9,316 bases of DNA from positions 1 through 9,316 of the forward strand of contig JAAXIE010000153.1 in assembly GCA_012270525.1 (NCBI GenBank), given 5' to 3'. The translations under genes and the position numbers were made by a program. Positions 1-5,667 of this stretch are shown piece by piece; position 1 is the first letter of the stretch, and the number at the start of each line of letters is the position of its first letter. This DNA comes from Dehalococcoidia bacterium. Lineage in GTDB: Bacteria > Chloroflexota > Dehalococcoidia > UBA3495 > JAAXIE01. The notes below the pieces were generated by a model. It worked only from the letters and a program-made list of their open reading frames with translations. It was not told the origin of the DNA and ran no database searches.

Positions 1-676
1 CTGTATAGCGCCGCCCCAAGCCATTGGCGATGGGGTGCCAGTTGTTCCCGCCGTCATCGCTCCGGTAGGGCCCTCGAGCGGTGCCGGTGTACACCGTGTG
101 AGTGCTATGGGGGCTGAAGCAGATGGAATGGATGTCGTCGTCCATGCCGTGCAACTGCTCCCAGGTAGCACCTCCGTCCTTGGAGCGGACAATCCCCCCG
201 ACTTCTATCCCGGCGTATATCAGCTCTGAGTCGTGGGGGGCCAACTGCAAGTCGCGGACATGGGAGTAGCGCGTCTCGGAGTGGAAGAACCATTTCTCTG
301 CTTCGGGGATCTGTTTGAAGCTGAGGCACTCCTGCCAGGTTAGGCTGCCGTCCTGGGAACGGTAGATGGCGGCAGGTTCTCCTCCCACGAGAACCGCGTC
401 TGGACTGCGGGGCAGTACAACCACGCTGTGGGCGTAATCGCAGGGGTAGCTGTCGAGCTTTCGCCAAGTGTGGCCCCCGTCACCGGAGCGGTACATCCCC
501 GACTCGTAAGCAGCAAGATAGGCTGTCTGCGGGTCGGTGGGGCTCACGGCCACCCGGGAGGCTGCGTGGGAAAGGGGCGTGACGGGTCCCTGGTGCCAAG
601 TCTGTCCTCCGTCACTGCTGCCAAGGGCGCAAACGCCATCGTGCATGCCTGCATAGAGCCTTCGAATGCTGGCCAT
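1..676 (-). CDS. Asp-box (BNR/sortilin/YCF48-like) repeat protein, C-terminus cut by window edge
   Basis: The visible 225 residues form an open frame reading off the left edge. It holds five Asp-box motifs (S-x-D-x-G-x-T-W): SSDGGQTW at residues 20-27, SGDGGHTW at 64-71, SQDGSLTW at 107-114, SKDGGATW at 165-172 and a degenerate SDDGGNNW at 206-213. The spacing is about 41-58 residues. Such repeats mark beta-propeller folds of the sialidase, sortilin and photosystem-II-assembly (YCF48) type. The box itself is structural, so no enzymatic role follows. No signal peptide or membrane segment is seen at the N-terminus, which suggests a cytoplasmic protein or a misplaced start. ATG 676 was chosen because the propeller repeats begin soon after it, with a weak purine stretch upstream. 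An in-frame TTG at 712 would add 12 residues, and an in-frame stop lies just beyond it. The gene is separated by 132 bp from the lipid kinase and probably has its own promoter. The fold is confident; the function is unknown. Confidence 0.85.
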   Translation of the reverse strand, partial: MASIRRLYAGMHDGVCALGSSDGGQTWHQGPVTPLSHAASRVAVSPTDPQTAYLAAYESGMYRSGDGGHTWRKLDSYPCDYAHSVVVLPRSPDAVLVGGEPAAIYRSQDGSLTWQECLSFKQIPEAEKWFFHSETRYSHVRDLQLAPHDSELIYAGIEVGGIVRSKDGGATWEQLHGMDDDIHSICFSPHSTHTVYTGTARGPYRSDDGGNNWHPIANGLGRRYT

Positions 677-735
677 AACGTCACCGCCTGCGAAGTTATG
701 GAAGTCTGTCAAGAACGATGATGGAAGTGGAAGGC

Positions 736-741
736 ATTATA
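736..741 (-). promoter_or_regulatory. Possible -10 element upstream of the Asp-box protein gene
   Basis: A perfect TATAAT lies on the minus strand in the gap after the lipid-kinase gene, about 60 bp upstream of the Asp-box ATG. The hexamer 17 bp further upstream (ACATCT) is a poor -35, and the element lacks a full TGn extension. It is therefore a candidate only. If used, it would separate the Asp-box gene from the upstream three-gene block. No hairpin-plus-T-run terminator is visible in the same gap. Confidence 0.4.
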
Positions 742-808
742 CAACGGCGCGGAAACGGAGATGTGCCGGTATCGCAGTGACATGCAGAGGTGAGGCTGAT
801 CAGGGCGC

Positions 809-1714
809 TTATGGGGTGGCTGGCACGAGTAGCTTGAGGCAGTTGGGAACGACCTCCACGGTGGCGGGGAGTTGGCACAATCTCTCACCGTCGGCCCACA
901 GCCAGAGGGGCAGGGGTGAGCTGATCTCGAGCCGCTGGGTGGAGCGAAGTTCTACGGCAGGATGATTCACGTGGCCCCCGGAGAACACCCTGGTGATCAT
1001 GCGTAGGACGTCGAGCCGGGGGGCGGAACGGACGAGGCAGAGGTCCAGTCGCCCGTCGCGAGGGTCGGCTGGGGGCACTATCATCATGCCGCCGCCGTAG
1101 TATGCGGTGTTGCCCGTGGCTGCGAGGAAGATGTCACCGGCGTACGCAAAGGAATCGCCCTTCAGTTCCACGGGCACGTCGCGGTACCGGACCAGTTTCA
1201 CGAGAATAGCGAAGACATAGGCCGCCGTGCCCTTGAGGAATCGTGGCGGCTTGCCTTCAAATACGTATCCAGCCACTTCCGAGTCGAAGCCCAGGGTTGC
1301 TACCGTGGAGAAGTAGCGAGTTCCTATGCGGCCGAGGTCGATGGGGAGTGCGGTACCGTTGAGGATGACGTCGATTGCTGCTTGCCCGTCGCGCCGTGGA
1401 ATGCCCAGGGCGATTGCAAGGTCGTTACAGCGACCTGTGGGGAGCAGCCCGAGGAGGGGACAAGGCTGGCCCTCGGAGGCTGCAAGGAGCCCGTTTATGA
1501 CCTGGTGAACTGTGCCGTCGCCACCGCAGGCGATCACGCCATCGACGCCGCGGCTCGCTGCTTCGCGCGCCAGTGATTCGGCACCGGATGAGTCCGCGGT
1601 GTAGCACAGGTCCGCATCGTCGCCCCGTGTCTTCAACGCATCGTGGAGTTCTGGGGCCCATTGCAGGGCCTTTCTGCGGCCTGCCACAGGGTTGGCGATG
1701 ATGCACCAGCGCAC
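809..1714 (-). CDS. Lipid kinase of the diacylglycerol/sphingosine kinase (YegS/DgkB/BmrU) family
   Basis: The 301-residue product has the normal family length (about 300). It is expected to phosphorylate a lipid or other hydroxyl acceptor from ATP at the cytoplasmic membrane. Visible family marks are NPVAG at residues 9-13, the nucleotide-binding GGDGT at 64-68, a DPRDGRLDL-type motif at 217-225 and the late ADGE at 274-277. The stretch that is usually P-x-G-T-x-N-D-x-A reads PTGRCNDLA (92-100), so the usual Thr is replaced by Arg-Cys. The GTG start at 1714 lies 2 nt after the stop of the LarA-like gene. No clear ribosome-binding site precedes it, so translation probably depends on the upstream gene. 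The N-terminal RWCIIANPVAG matches where family proteins normally begin, which supports the start. Members act on diacylglycerol, phosphatidylglycerol or undecaprenol-like lipids; the acceptor cannot be assigned here. Confidence 0.9.
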   Translation of the reverse strand: MRWCIIANPVAGRRKALQWAPELHDALKTRGDDADLCYTADSSGAESLAREAASRGVDGVIACGGDGTVHQVINGLLAASEGQPCPLLGLLPTGRCNDLAIALGIPRRDGQAAIDVILNGTALPIDLGRIGTRYFSTVATLGFDSEVAGYVFEGKPPRFLKGTAAYVFAILVKLVRYRDVPVELKGDSFAYAGDIFLAATGNTAYYGGGMMIVPPADPRDGRLDLCLVRSAPRLDVLRMITRVFSGGHVNHPAVELRSTQRLEISSPLPLWLWADGERLCQLPATVEVVPNCLKLLVPATP

Positions 1715-1716
1715 GG

Positions 1717-3330
1717 CTAGGTGACGTCGGCCATGAATATGGGCGGCCAGTGGAAGACGGTGACTTGGGGGTTGGGGCCCACGGTGTCCTTGGCCATCTC
1801 CAGGGCTTGGCGCAGGTTGGGGGCCGTGTCGTAGCCAAGGACCGAAGCCACTTCCGGGTCCCGTGCACCGGCCGCTATGACCCGTCCCACGTAGCTCTGG
1901 CCGTACCAGCCCCAGTACCAGGCATAGAAGGGATGCACACCATGGTAGGCGTGGTGGTTGCGGAACAGGTCGATGTAACGCGGGTCGGTGGCGAAGCGTT
2001 CTTCGTACTTGTGGCCCATTTCTGTGGAATCTCGGGTCTCCGTGAGCACTTGGTGGTAGAAATCATAGTAGGAGGGGTGATGCTGCATGTTGAACCGGTT
2101 TTCCATGGGATGAAGGAAGATGATGACTCCACCCTCGCGCACGAGGGGCTTCCCCCGGTGGAGGTTGAAGAGATAGCCCAGGGACTGGCAATGCACCAGC
2201 ACCGGGTTCAGGACGGAGTTCACGTTGTAGGGCCCCAGATAGGGCAGACCGGCCACGAGAACATCGGCCTGCCCTGACACGGGAACTGCCTGCTGGTTGG
2301 CTACGTTGGCCAGGGTGTGCTGGTGCACGGCCTCGGTCTCCCCCGCGGCGATGCCGGTCATGCCGTACTCGGCCCGCAACGAGTGGAAGATGGTGCGGCG
2401 GGCAGAGAAGGGCAGGGTTGCCATCAGTCCACGGTTGGCGGCGAATATGGCGTGGTCCCAAGGGTGCCAGTCGAACTCCGAGACCTGCAGGTGTCGGAGC
2501 AGGCCGGGGAAGACGTGGGTGTTGAGGGTGGTCTCGATCTTGAAGACCTTCAGGTGTTCTTCCGCCAGCTTGCCCATACGCTCGCAGGATTGGTGCAGAG
2601 CCGAATTCGGCGGGTCCATGTATGAGCGGGAGTGGAGCAGGGTGTGAGCGTTGTGGTGGTGTCGCAGGCTGCGATAGCTGGTCAGGCCGGTGGTGATGGA
2701 CTTGTGCCCGCCGTCCATGGAGACCAGATTGATATTGACGTAAATGAGCAGGTCGGACTCAGCGACGCGGCGGGACACTTCGACTTCTTCGGAATGGCGC
2801 GTGCTGCCGAGCACGACCAGGTTTTCGTGATCCTCGGCATCATGGTTGTAGAGGCGTTGCGGGTGGAAGGCCTTGAATACCCGCGGCCCGACCACGTGCC
2901 TGATCTCGCTGGGGGTCATGTGGCGGTGAACCCCCAGGGCCGCGATCAGGTGTATATCGTCGACTCCCGATGCGGCCAGCTTCTCAAGCACCTTCTCGAT
3001 GATGCGACCGCGTATGTCGGGTCGCCGCATGGGTGGAAGGGGCAGGGAAAGGTCATCGAAGGCGATGGTCACCTTCATGCCAGGGCGCAAATGGGCGGGA
3101 AGTGGGTCCGAGCCTATGGGGTGCTCCAATGCCTGCTCGATCGCCCCATCCACGTCGCGGACTGGTGGCAGGGGGGGAGGCGGATAGACTATCCGGGTGC
3201 CCAGAGGAAGAGTTTCGTAGCGGAAGCTCTCCCCGTTATGGAAGAGGTAGCGACGGTGTGGGTCCTCGACGTAGGCTACCAGGTTCTCCTTGTCGATGCC
3301 GGGGCCGTGAGAGGGCGGGGGCGTGCTCAT
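1717..3330 (-). CDS. LarA/DUF2088-family (lactate racemase-like) protein, long histidine-rich variant
   Basis: This 537-residue protein resembles LarA, the nickel-pincer lactate racemase, but is about 110 residues longer than the usual 420-430. LarA-like marks are AALGVHRHMTPSEI around 130-143 (equivalent of the catalytic His108 region), DGGHKSITTGL at 206-216 with Lys210 at the place of the lysine that carries the nickel pincer cofactor, and HHHN at 224-227, where His226 sits 16 residues after the lysine as LarA His200 does. The second catalytic histidine (LarA His174, ten residues before the lysine) appears to be absent; the region reads YVNINLVSMD. The protein has about 40 histidines (roughly 7%). 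The extra C-terminal third has aromatic/His patches such as HHPSYYDFYHQ and WYWGWYG. LarA relatives racemise or epimerise alpha-hydroxy acids, but the substrate is unknown here and no larB, larC or larE cofactor gene is in the window. The ATG directly follows the dehydrogenase TGA, implying translational coupling. Confidence 0.82.
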   Translation of the reverse strand: MSTPPPSHGPGIDKENLVAYVEDPHRRYLFHNGESFRYETLPLGTRIVYPPPPLPPVRDVDGAIEQALEHPIGSDPLPAHLRPGMKVTIAFDDLSLPLPPMRRPDIRGRIIEKVLEKLAASGVDDIHLIAALGVHRHMTPSEIRHVVGPRVFKAFHPQRLYNHDAEDHENLVVLGSTRHSEEVEVSRRVAESDLLIYVNINLVSMDGGHKSITTGLTSYRSLRHHHNAHTLLHSRSYMDPPNSALHQSCERMGKLAEEHLKVFKIETTLNTHVFPGLLRHLQVSEFDWHPWDHAIFAANRGLMATLPFSARRTIFHSLRAEYGMTGIAAGETEAVHQHTLANVANQQAVPVSGQADVLVAGLPYLGPYNVNSVLNPVLVHCQSLGYLFNLHRGKPLVREGGVIIFLHPMENRFNMQHHPSYYDFYHQVLTETRDSTEMGHKYEERFATDPRYIDLFRNHHAYHGVHPFYAWYWGWYGQSYVGRVIAAGARDPEVASVLGYDTAPNLRQALEMAKDTVGPNPQVTVFHWPPIFMADVT

Positions 3331-4560
3331 TCAGCAGTTCTCCAGGTCAAAGGCGGTCTTGATGGCTTGGTGACGTCCAGGGTGCATGGCGACAGCCAAG
3401 GCTTTGCGATAGCTGTGCAACGGGAAAGTGTGCCGGACCAGCCCGCCCAGTGTAGCTGCCATGTCCTTGCGTTGCAGCAAGCTCAAGGCGAGATGGAAGG
3501 TTGGGACCGCGGAACCCTCATGGGACTCCATCGCGTACGTATAGGACCCCCTGAGGTGCACCTCCTGGTACCAGAAGGGGGTCAGATCAACATGGCTTGG
3601 AGAGGGCATGCCGACCATCGTGACTTGGCCTTGGGACCGTGTCCAGCGTAGGGCGTCTCGCAGTGACGAGCCGGAACCGACGCAGTCGAAGGTTACGTCG
3701 AACCCACCGGTGACCACGGGTCTGCCGATGGGCAGGGAGTGCAGACTACTGGGGACCAACCGGTTCAACTGCTGGTATCCTTCCCGCCCCGTTGGTACCA
3801 CCTCGTCGGCACCCAGGGTCAGGGCAACTTCCCTCTGGTAGCCATGCCGAGCCATGGCGACGATGCGCTTGGTTGCGGAGAGACTGCGCAGAGCAGCGAT
3901 GGTGAGGAGACCCATGGTGCCGCAGCCGACCACCAAGGTTTGGGAGTCGGGGGATAGCTGGGAGATGAGGACGCTGTGTATGGCGCAACTCAAGGGTTCG
4001 GCCAGGACCGCAGAGCGATCGGGCAGGTCGTCTGGGATGGGGTGCGTTTGCAGGCGATGGGCCACCAGCGATGCACCCCATCCGCCGCCTGTGTCGCGGC
4101 AGAAGCCCGTCTGGACCCCGGCGGCGATGCAGCCCTCGGTGACGCGTTCGCAGTTGCCGTAGTGTCCCGAGGCGCAGGGCTGGCATGGGGGTTCGATCCT
4201 GCGAACGCGGCAGCCCAGGACCGGCTCCAGGCAGACTCGTTGGCCGACCTCAAGCCCTTCAACATCAGGCCCCGTTTCGGTGATGGTCCCGACCACCTCG
4301 TGGCCGGGTATAAAGGGGAAGGAGGTGAGAGCCGAGAGGTAGACGCTGGCGCGGGCACTGATGACACCCAGGTCGGAGCCGCAGATGCCGCTGAGAGAGG
4401 GACGCACCCGCAACCATTGGGGTCCCGGAAGGGATGGCTCGGGGATATTGGCCAATCGAATGAAGGAGCCGGGACCGGTGATCGCGCCGTTCACCAAGCC
4501 ACCGATACCACGTACCCAAGCGTAGCGCAGGGGATTGTGCCTGAACTGCAAAGCTCGCAT
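3331..4560 (-). CDS. Zinc-dependent medium-chain alcohol/polyol dehydrogenase
   Basis: The 409-residue product is a medium-chain dehydrogenase/reductase that oxidises an alcohol or polyol, or reduces the carbonyl. The N-terminal GroES-like domain shows the catalytic-zinc motifs GICGSD (Cys60) and GHE (His87, Glu88). Cys117, Cys126, Cys129 and Cys137 can form the structural zinc site. The Rossmann motif VGCGTMG is at 211-217. At the end of the second Rossmann strand the sequence is MARHGYQRE where an NAD-specific enzyme normally has an acidic residue; the basic residues suggest NADP(H), which is inference. About 20 extra residues precede the catalytic cysteine compared with ordinary members, which explains part of the length. 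The gene is first in the minus-strand block, about 20 nt behind a strong predicted promoter, and abuts the LarA-like gene. Coupling suggests that both act on the same hydroxy-compound route. The substrate is unknown. Confidence 0.92.
   Translation of the reverse strand: MRALQFRHNPLRYAWVRGIGGLVNGAITGPGSFIRLANIPEPSLPGPQWLRVRPSLSGICGSDLGVISARASVYLSALTSFPFIPGHEVVGTITETGPDVEGLEVGQRVCLEPVLGCRVRRIEPPCQPCASGHYGNCERVTEGCIAAGVQTGFCRDTGGGWGASLVAHRLQTHPIPDDLPDRSAVLAEPLSCAIHSVLISQLSPDSQTLVVGCGTMGLLTIAALRSLSATKRIVAMARHGYQREVALTLGADEVVPTGREGYQQLNRLVPSSLHSLPIGRPVVTGGFDVTFDCVGSGSSLRDALRWTRSQGQVTMVGMPSPSHVDLTPFWYQEVHLRGSYTYAMESHEGSAVPTFHLALSLLQRKDMAATLGGLVRHTFPLHSYRKALAVAMHPGRHQAIKTAFDLENC
3340..3343 (-). promoter_or_regulatory. 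Ribosome-binding site for the LarA-like gene, inside the dehydrogenase end
   Basis: A GGAG on the minus strand lies within the last dehydrogenase codons, 9 nt before the LarA-like ATG. The stop TGA and the ATG are directly adjacent. This supports the ATG at 3330 and re-initiation by terminating ribosomes. Confidence 0.6.
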
Positions 4561-4586
4561 ACGCTCTCGCTGGGTGCTTGCGCGTT

Positions 4587-4615
4587 AGTATGGGGAGACC
4601 CCCAGGGCGTGTCAA
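4587..4615 (-). promoter_or_regulatory. Sigma-70-type promoter of the dehydrogenase/LarA-like/lipid-kinase block
   Basis: On the minus strand a perfect -35 TTGACA (4615-4610) is followed by exactly 17 bp and the -10 CATACT (4592-4587; five of six matches to TATAAT). Transcription would start near 4580, giving a leader of about 20 nt before the dehydrogenase ATG at 4560. The spacer holds a short inverted repeat that touches the -10 and could bind a regulator. Confidence 0.7.
4591..4604. repeat. Inverted repeat inside the promoter spacer (possible operator)
   Basis: TGGGG-AGAC-CCCCA is a perfect 5-bp inverted repeat with a 4-bp centre. It lies between the -35 and -10 of the minus-strand promoter and overlaps the -10 by two bases. 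Position makes it a candidate repressor or activator site. It is short and GC-rich enough that chance is a real alternative. Confidence 0.3.
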
Positions 4616-4713
4616 ACTGTCCCGCGGTTTCAACCAGCCGCACTGGCGGGCATCTCTCCGTGCCAATGTACAAGCCGCCGCAGTTGCCGCCGTCCGTGGT
4701 TGGCGAGATATGG

Positions 4714-4722
4714 TGCTATACT
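4714..4722 (+). promoter_or_regulatory. Extended -10 promoter giving a likely leaderless mRNA for the DUF71 gene
   Basis: TGCTATACT is an extended -10 element (TGn plus TATACT at 4717-4722). The ATG of the DUF71 gene begins 7 nt after the hexamer, exactly where transcription would start. No Shine-Dalgarno-like sequence precedes that ATG, and no good -35 is found at 16-18 bp, which an extended -10 does not need. Together these point to a leaderless transcript. Confidence 0.55.
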
Positions 4723-4729
4723 CCCAATC

Positions 4730-5458
4730 ATGGAGCCGTTACCGGTGCTCGTCTCATGGTCGTCGGGCAAGGACTCGGCTTGGGCCCTTCACACACTGCG
4801 TCAACAACCGGACCTCCATGAAGTGCGTGGCGTTTTTACCACGGTCACTTCAACCTTCGATCGAGTGTCAATTCATTCGACCCCTCTCTGGGTGTTAAGG
4901 CAACAGGCGGAGCGTCTGGGGCTTCCCCTCTACGAAATACCGATACCCTACCCTTGTCCCAACCAGGTCTACGAGAAGGCCATGAGGGCCTTCTTGGACC
5001 GCCTGCGAGGACTGTCTGAAGCCGCCTCGGCGCGTTCCCTAGCCTTCGGCGACCTGTTCTTGGAAGATATTCGCCGCTACCGGGAAGAGTCGCTTAGCGG
5101 GACCGGGTTCGAGCCGGTCTTCCCCATCTGGGGAGAGGACACGGAAGAGCTGGCGCATAGAATGATAGCGGCTGGCCTGCGGGCGGTCGTTACGGCGGTC
5201 AACCCGGCGATGCTGTCTACTGAACTTGTGGGCCGCTGGTTCGACGTCCGGTTCCTTGAGGAGCTGCCTATCGGTGTGGATCCCCTCGGTGAGAACGGAG
5301 AATTCCACACCTGTGTCCTGGATGGCCCAATGTTCTCAGCCCCCGTTCAGGCACGGCCGGGACGAGTGGTCCAGCGGGAAATCGTCGTAGATGACGATGG
5401 AGGCGATGCCTCTCCCAGCTACCCTGTGTATGCTTACGCAGACTTGGAACCGGCCTGA
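4730..5458 (+). CDS. DUF71/COG2102 PP-loop ATPase (Dph6/diphthine-ammonia ligase-like)
   Basis: The product is 242 residues from ATG 4730. It belongs to the PP-loop ATP-pyrophosphatase superfamily, which activates a carbonyl by adenylation before amidation or a similar step. The PP-loop reads SSGKDS at residues 11-16 (usual SGGKDS). Further DUF71 marks are FGDLFLEDIRRYRE (106-119), FPIWGEDTEEL (131-141), an AGLRAVVTAVN segment (148-158) and GENGEFHTCVLDGPMF (187-202). Eukaryotic and archaeal members amidate diphthine on elongation factor 2. Bacteria lack diphthamide; comparative genomics (de Crecy-Lagard and colleagues) proposed roles such as B12 salvage for some bacterial members. An in-frame TTG at 4700 would add ten residues, but ATG 4730 gives the usual MxxxPVLVSWSSGKDS beginning and fits the leaderless promoter. 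The gene diverges from the dehydrogenase and lies 209 bp ahead of the PlsY-like gene. The true substrate is unknown. Confidence 0.85.
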   Translation: MEPLPVLVSWSSGKDSAWALHTLRQQPDLHEVRGVFTTVTSTFDRVSIHSTPLWVLRQQAERLGLPLYEIPIPYPCPNQVYEKAMRAFLDRLRGLSEAASARSLAFGDLFLEDIRRYREESLSGTGFEPVFPIWGEDTEELAHRMIAAGLRAVVTAVNPAMLSTELVGRWFDVRFLEELPIGVDPLGENGEFHTCVLDGPMFSAPVQARPGRVVQREIVVDDDGGDASPSYPVYAYADLEPA

Positions 5459-5521
5459 TGCCAACCGGGCTTTCTTCGGCTTCTTGCGGTTGTCGCCGCT
5501 TTCGTAGCGCCGAATAACTCG

Positions 5522-5556
5522 CCCTCCTCCTTCCTCCGTTCCTCTGTTCTCCTCTT
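5522..5556. other. Polypyrimidine tract in the DUF71-plsY intergenic region
   Basis: This 35-base stretch is all C/T except two G residues (5538, 5546). It lies in the 209-bp gap (5459-5667). The rest of the gap holds only short, weak hairpins such as GCGG-n6-CCGC near 5486-5499 followed by TTTCG, which is not a convincing terminator. Whether the tract acts in transcription pausing or is simply low-complexity spacer cannot be told. Confidence 0.4.
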
Positions 5557-5610
5557 GGGAGCGGCCTGTCAGTCGCCTCGCCGTCGGGTCAAGCCGGTGC
5601 GACGCAACGG

Positions 5611-5640
5611 TTGACAAGGATATGGGGGTGGCAGCAACAT
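5611..5640 (+). promoter_or_regulatory. Possible promoter for plsY-like/yvcK/glmS
   Basis: A perfect -35 TTGACA (5611-5616) is followed after 18 bp by CAACAT (5635-5640). The latter keeps the important A at position 2 and T at position 6 but is otherwise a weak -10. Transcription would start near 5647, about 20 nt before the preferred TTG start and just ahead of the ribosome-binding site. The geometry resembles that of the dehydrogenase promoter. Confidence 0.35.
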
Positions 5641-5655
5641 AAGCCCCACGCAGGT

Positions 5656-5661
5656 AGGGGG
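5656..5661 (+). promoter_or_regulatory. Ribosome-binding site fixing the TTG start of the PlsY-like gene
   Basis: AGGGGG lies 6 nt before the TTG at 5668. This start gives a protein opening directly into the first membrane helix, as PlsY proteins do. The longer in-frame TTG at 5611 coincides with a -35-like TTGACA and would add 19 atypical polar residues. Confidence 0.6.
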
Positions 5662-5667
5662 CGCGGC

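Noticed and set aside
796..803. Palindrome CTGATCAG downstream of the lipid-kinase gene
   Set aside because: Eight bases are expected by chance at this window size, and nothing around it supports a regulatory role.
2632..3651. Long plus-strand open frame of 339 codons opposite the LarA-like and dehydrogenase genes
   Set aside because: It lies opposite two well-recognised genes and its translation shows no family motifs; it is a by-product of GC-rich coding on the other strand.
4674..4692. Two GCCGCCG direct repeats 12 bp apart in the divergent intergenic region
   Set aside because: Short GC-rich repeats are common in DNA of this composition; spacing alone is not enough to call a regulator site.
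5486..5504. Possible intrinsic terminator after the DUF71 gene
   Set aside because: The stem is only 4 bp (GCGG/CCGC) and the following T-run is three bases long.
5611..5667. Longer N-terminus of the PlsY-like protein from TTG 5611
   Set aside because: It adds polar residues not seen in PlsY, its start overlaps a TTGACA -35-like element, and TTG 5668 has a good ribosome-binding site.
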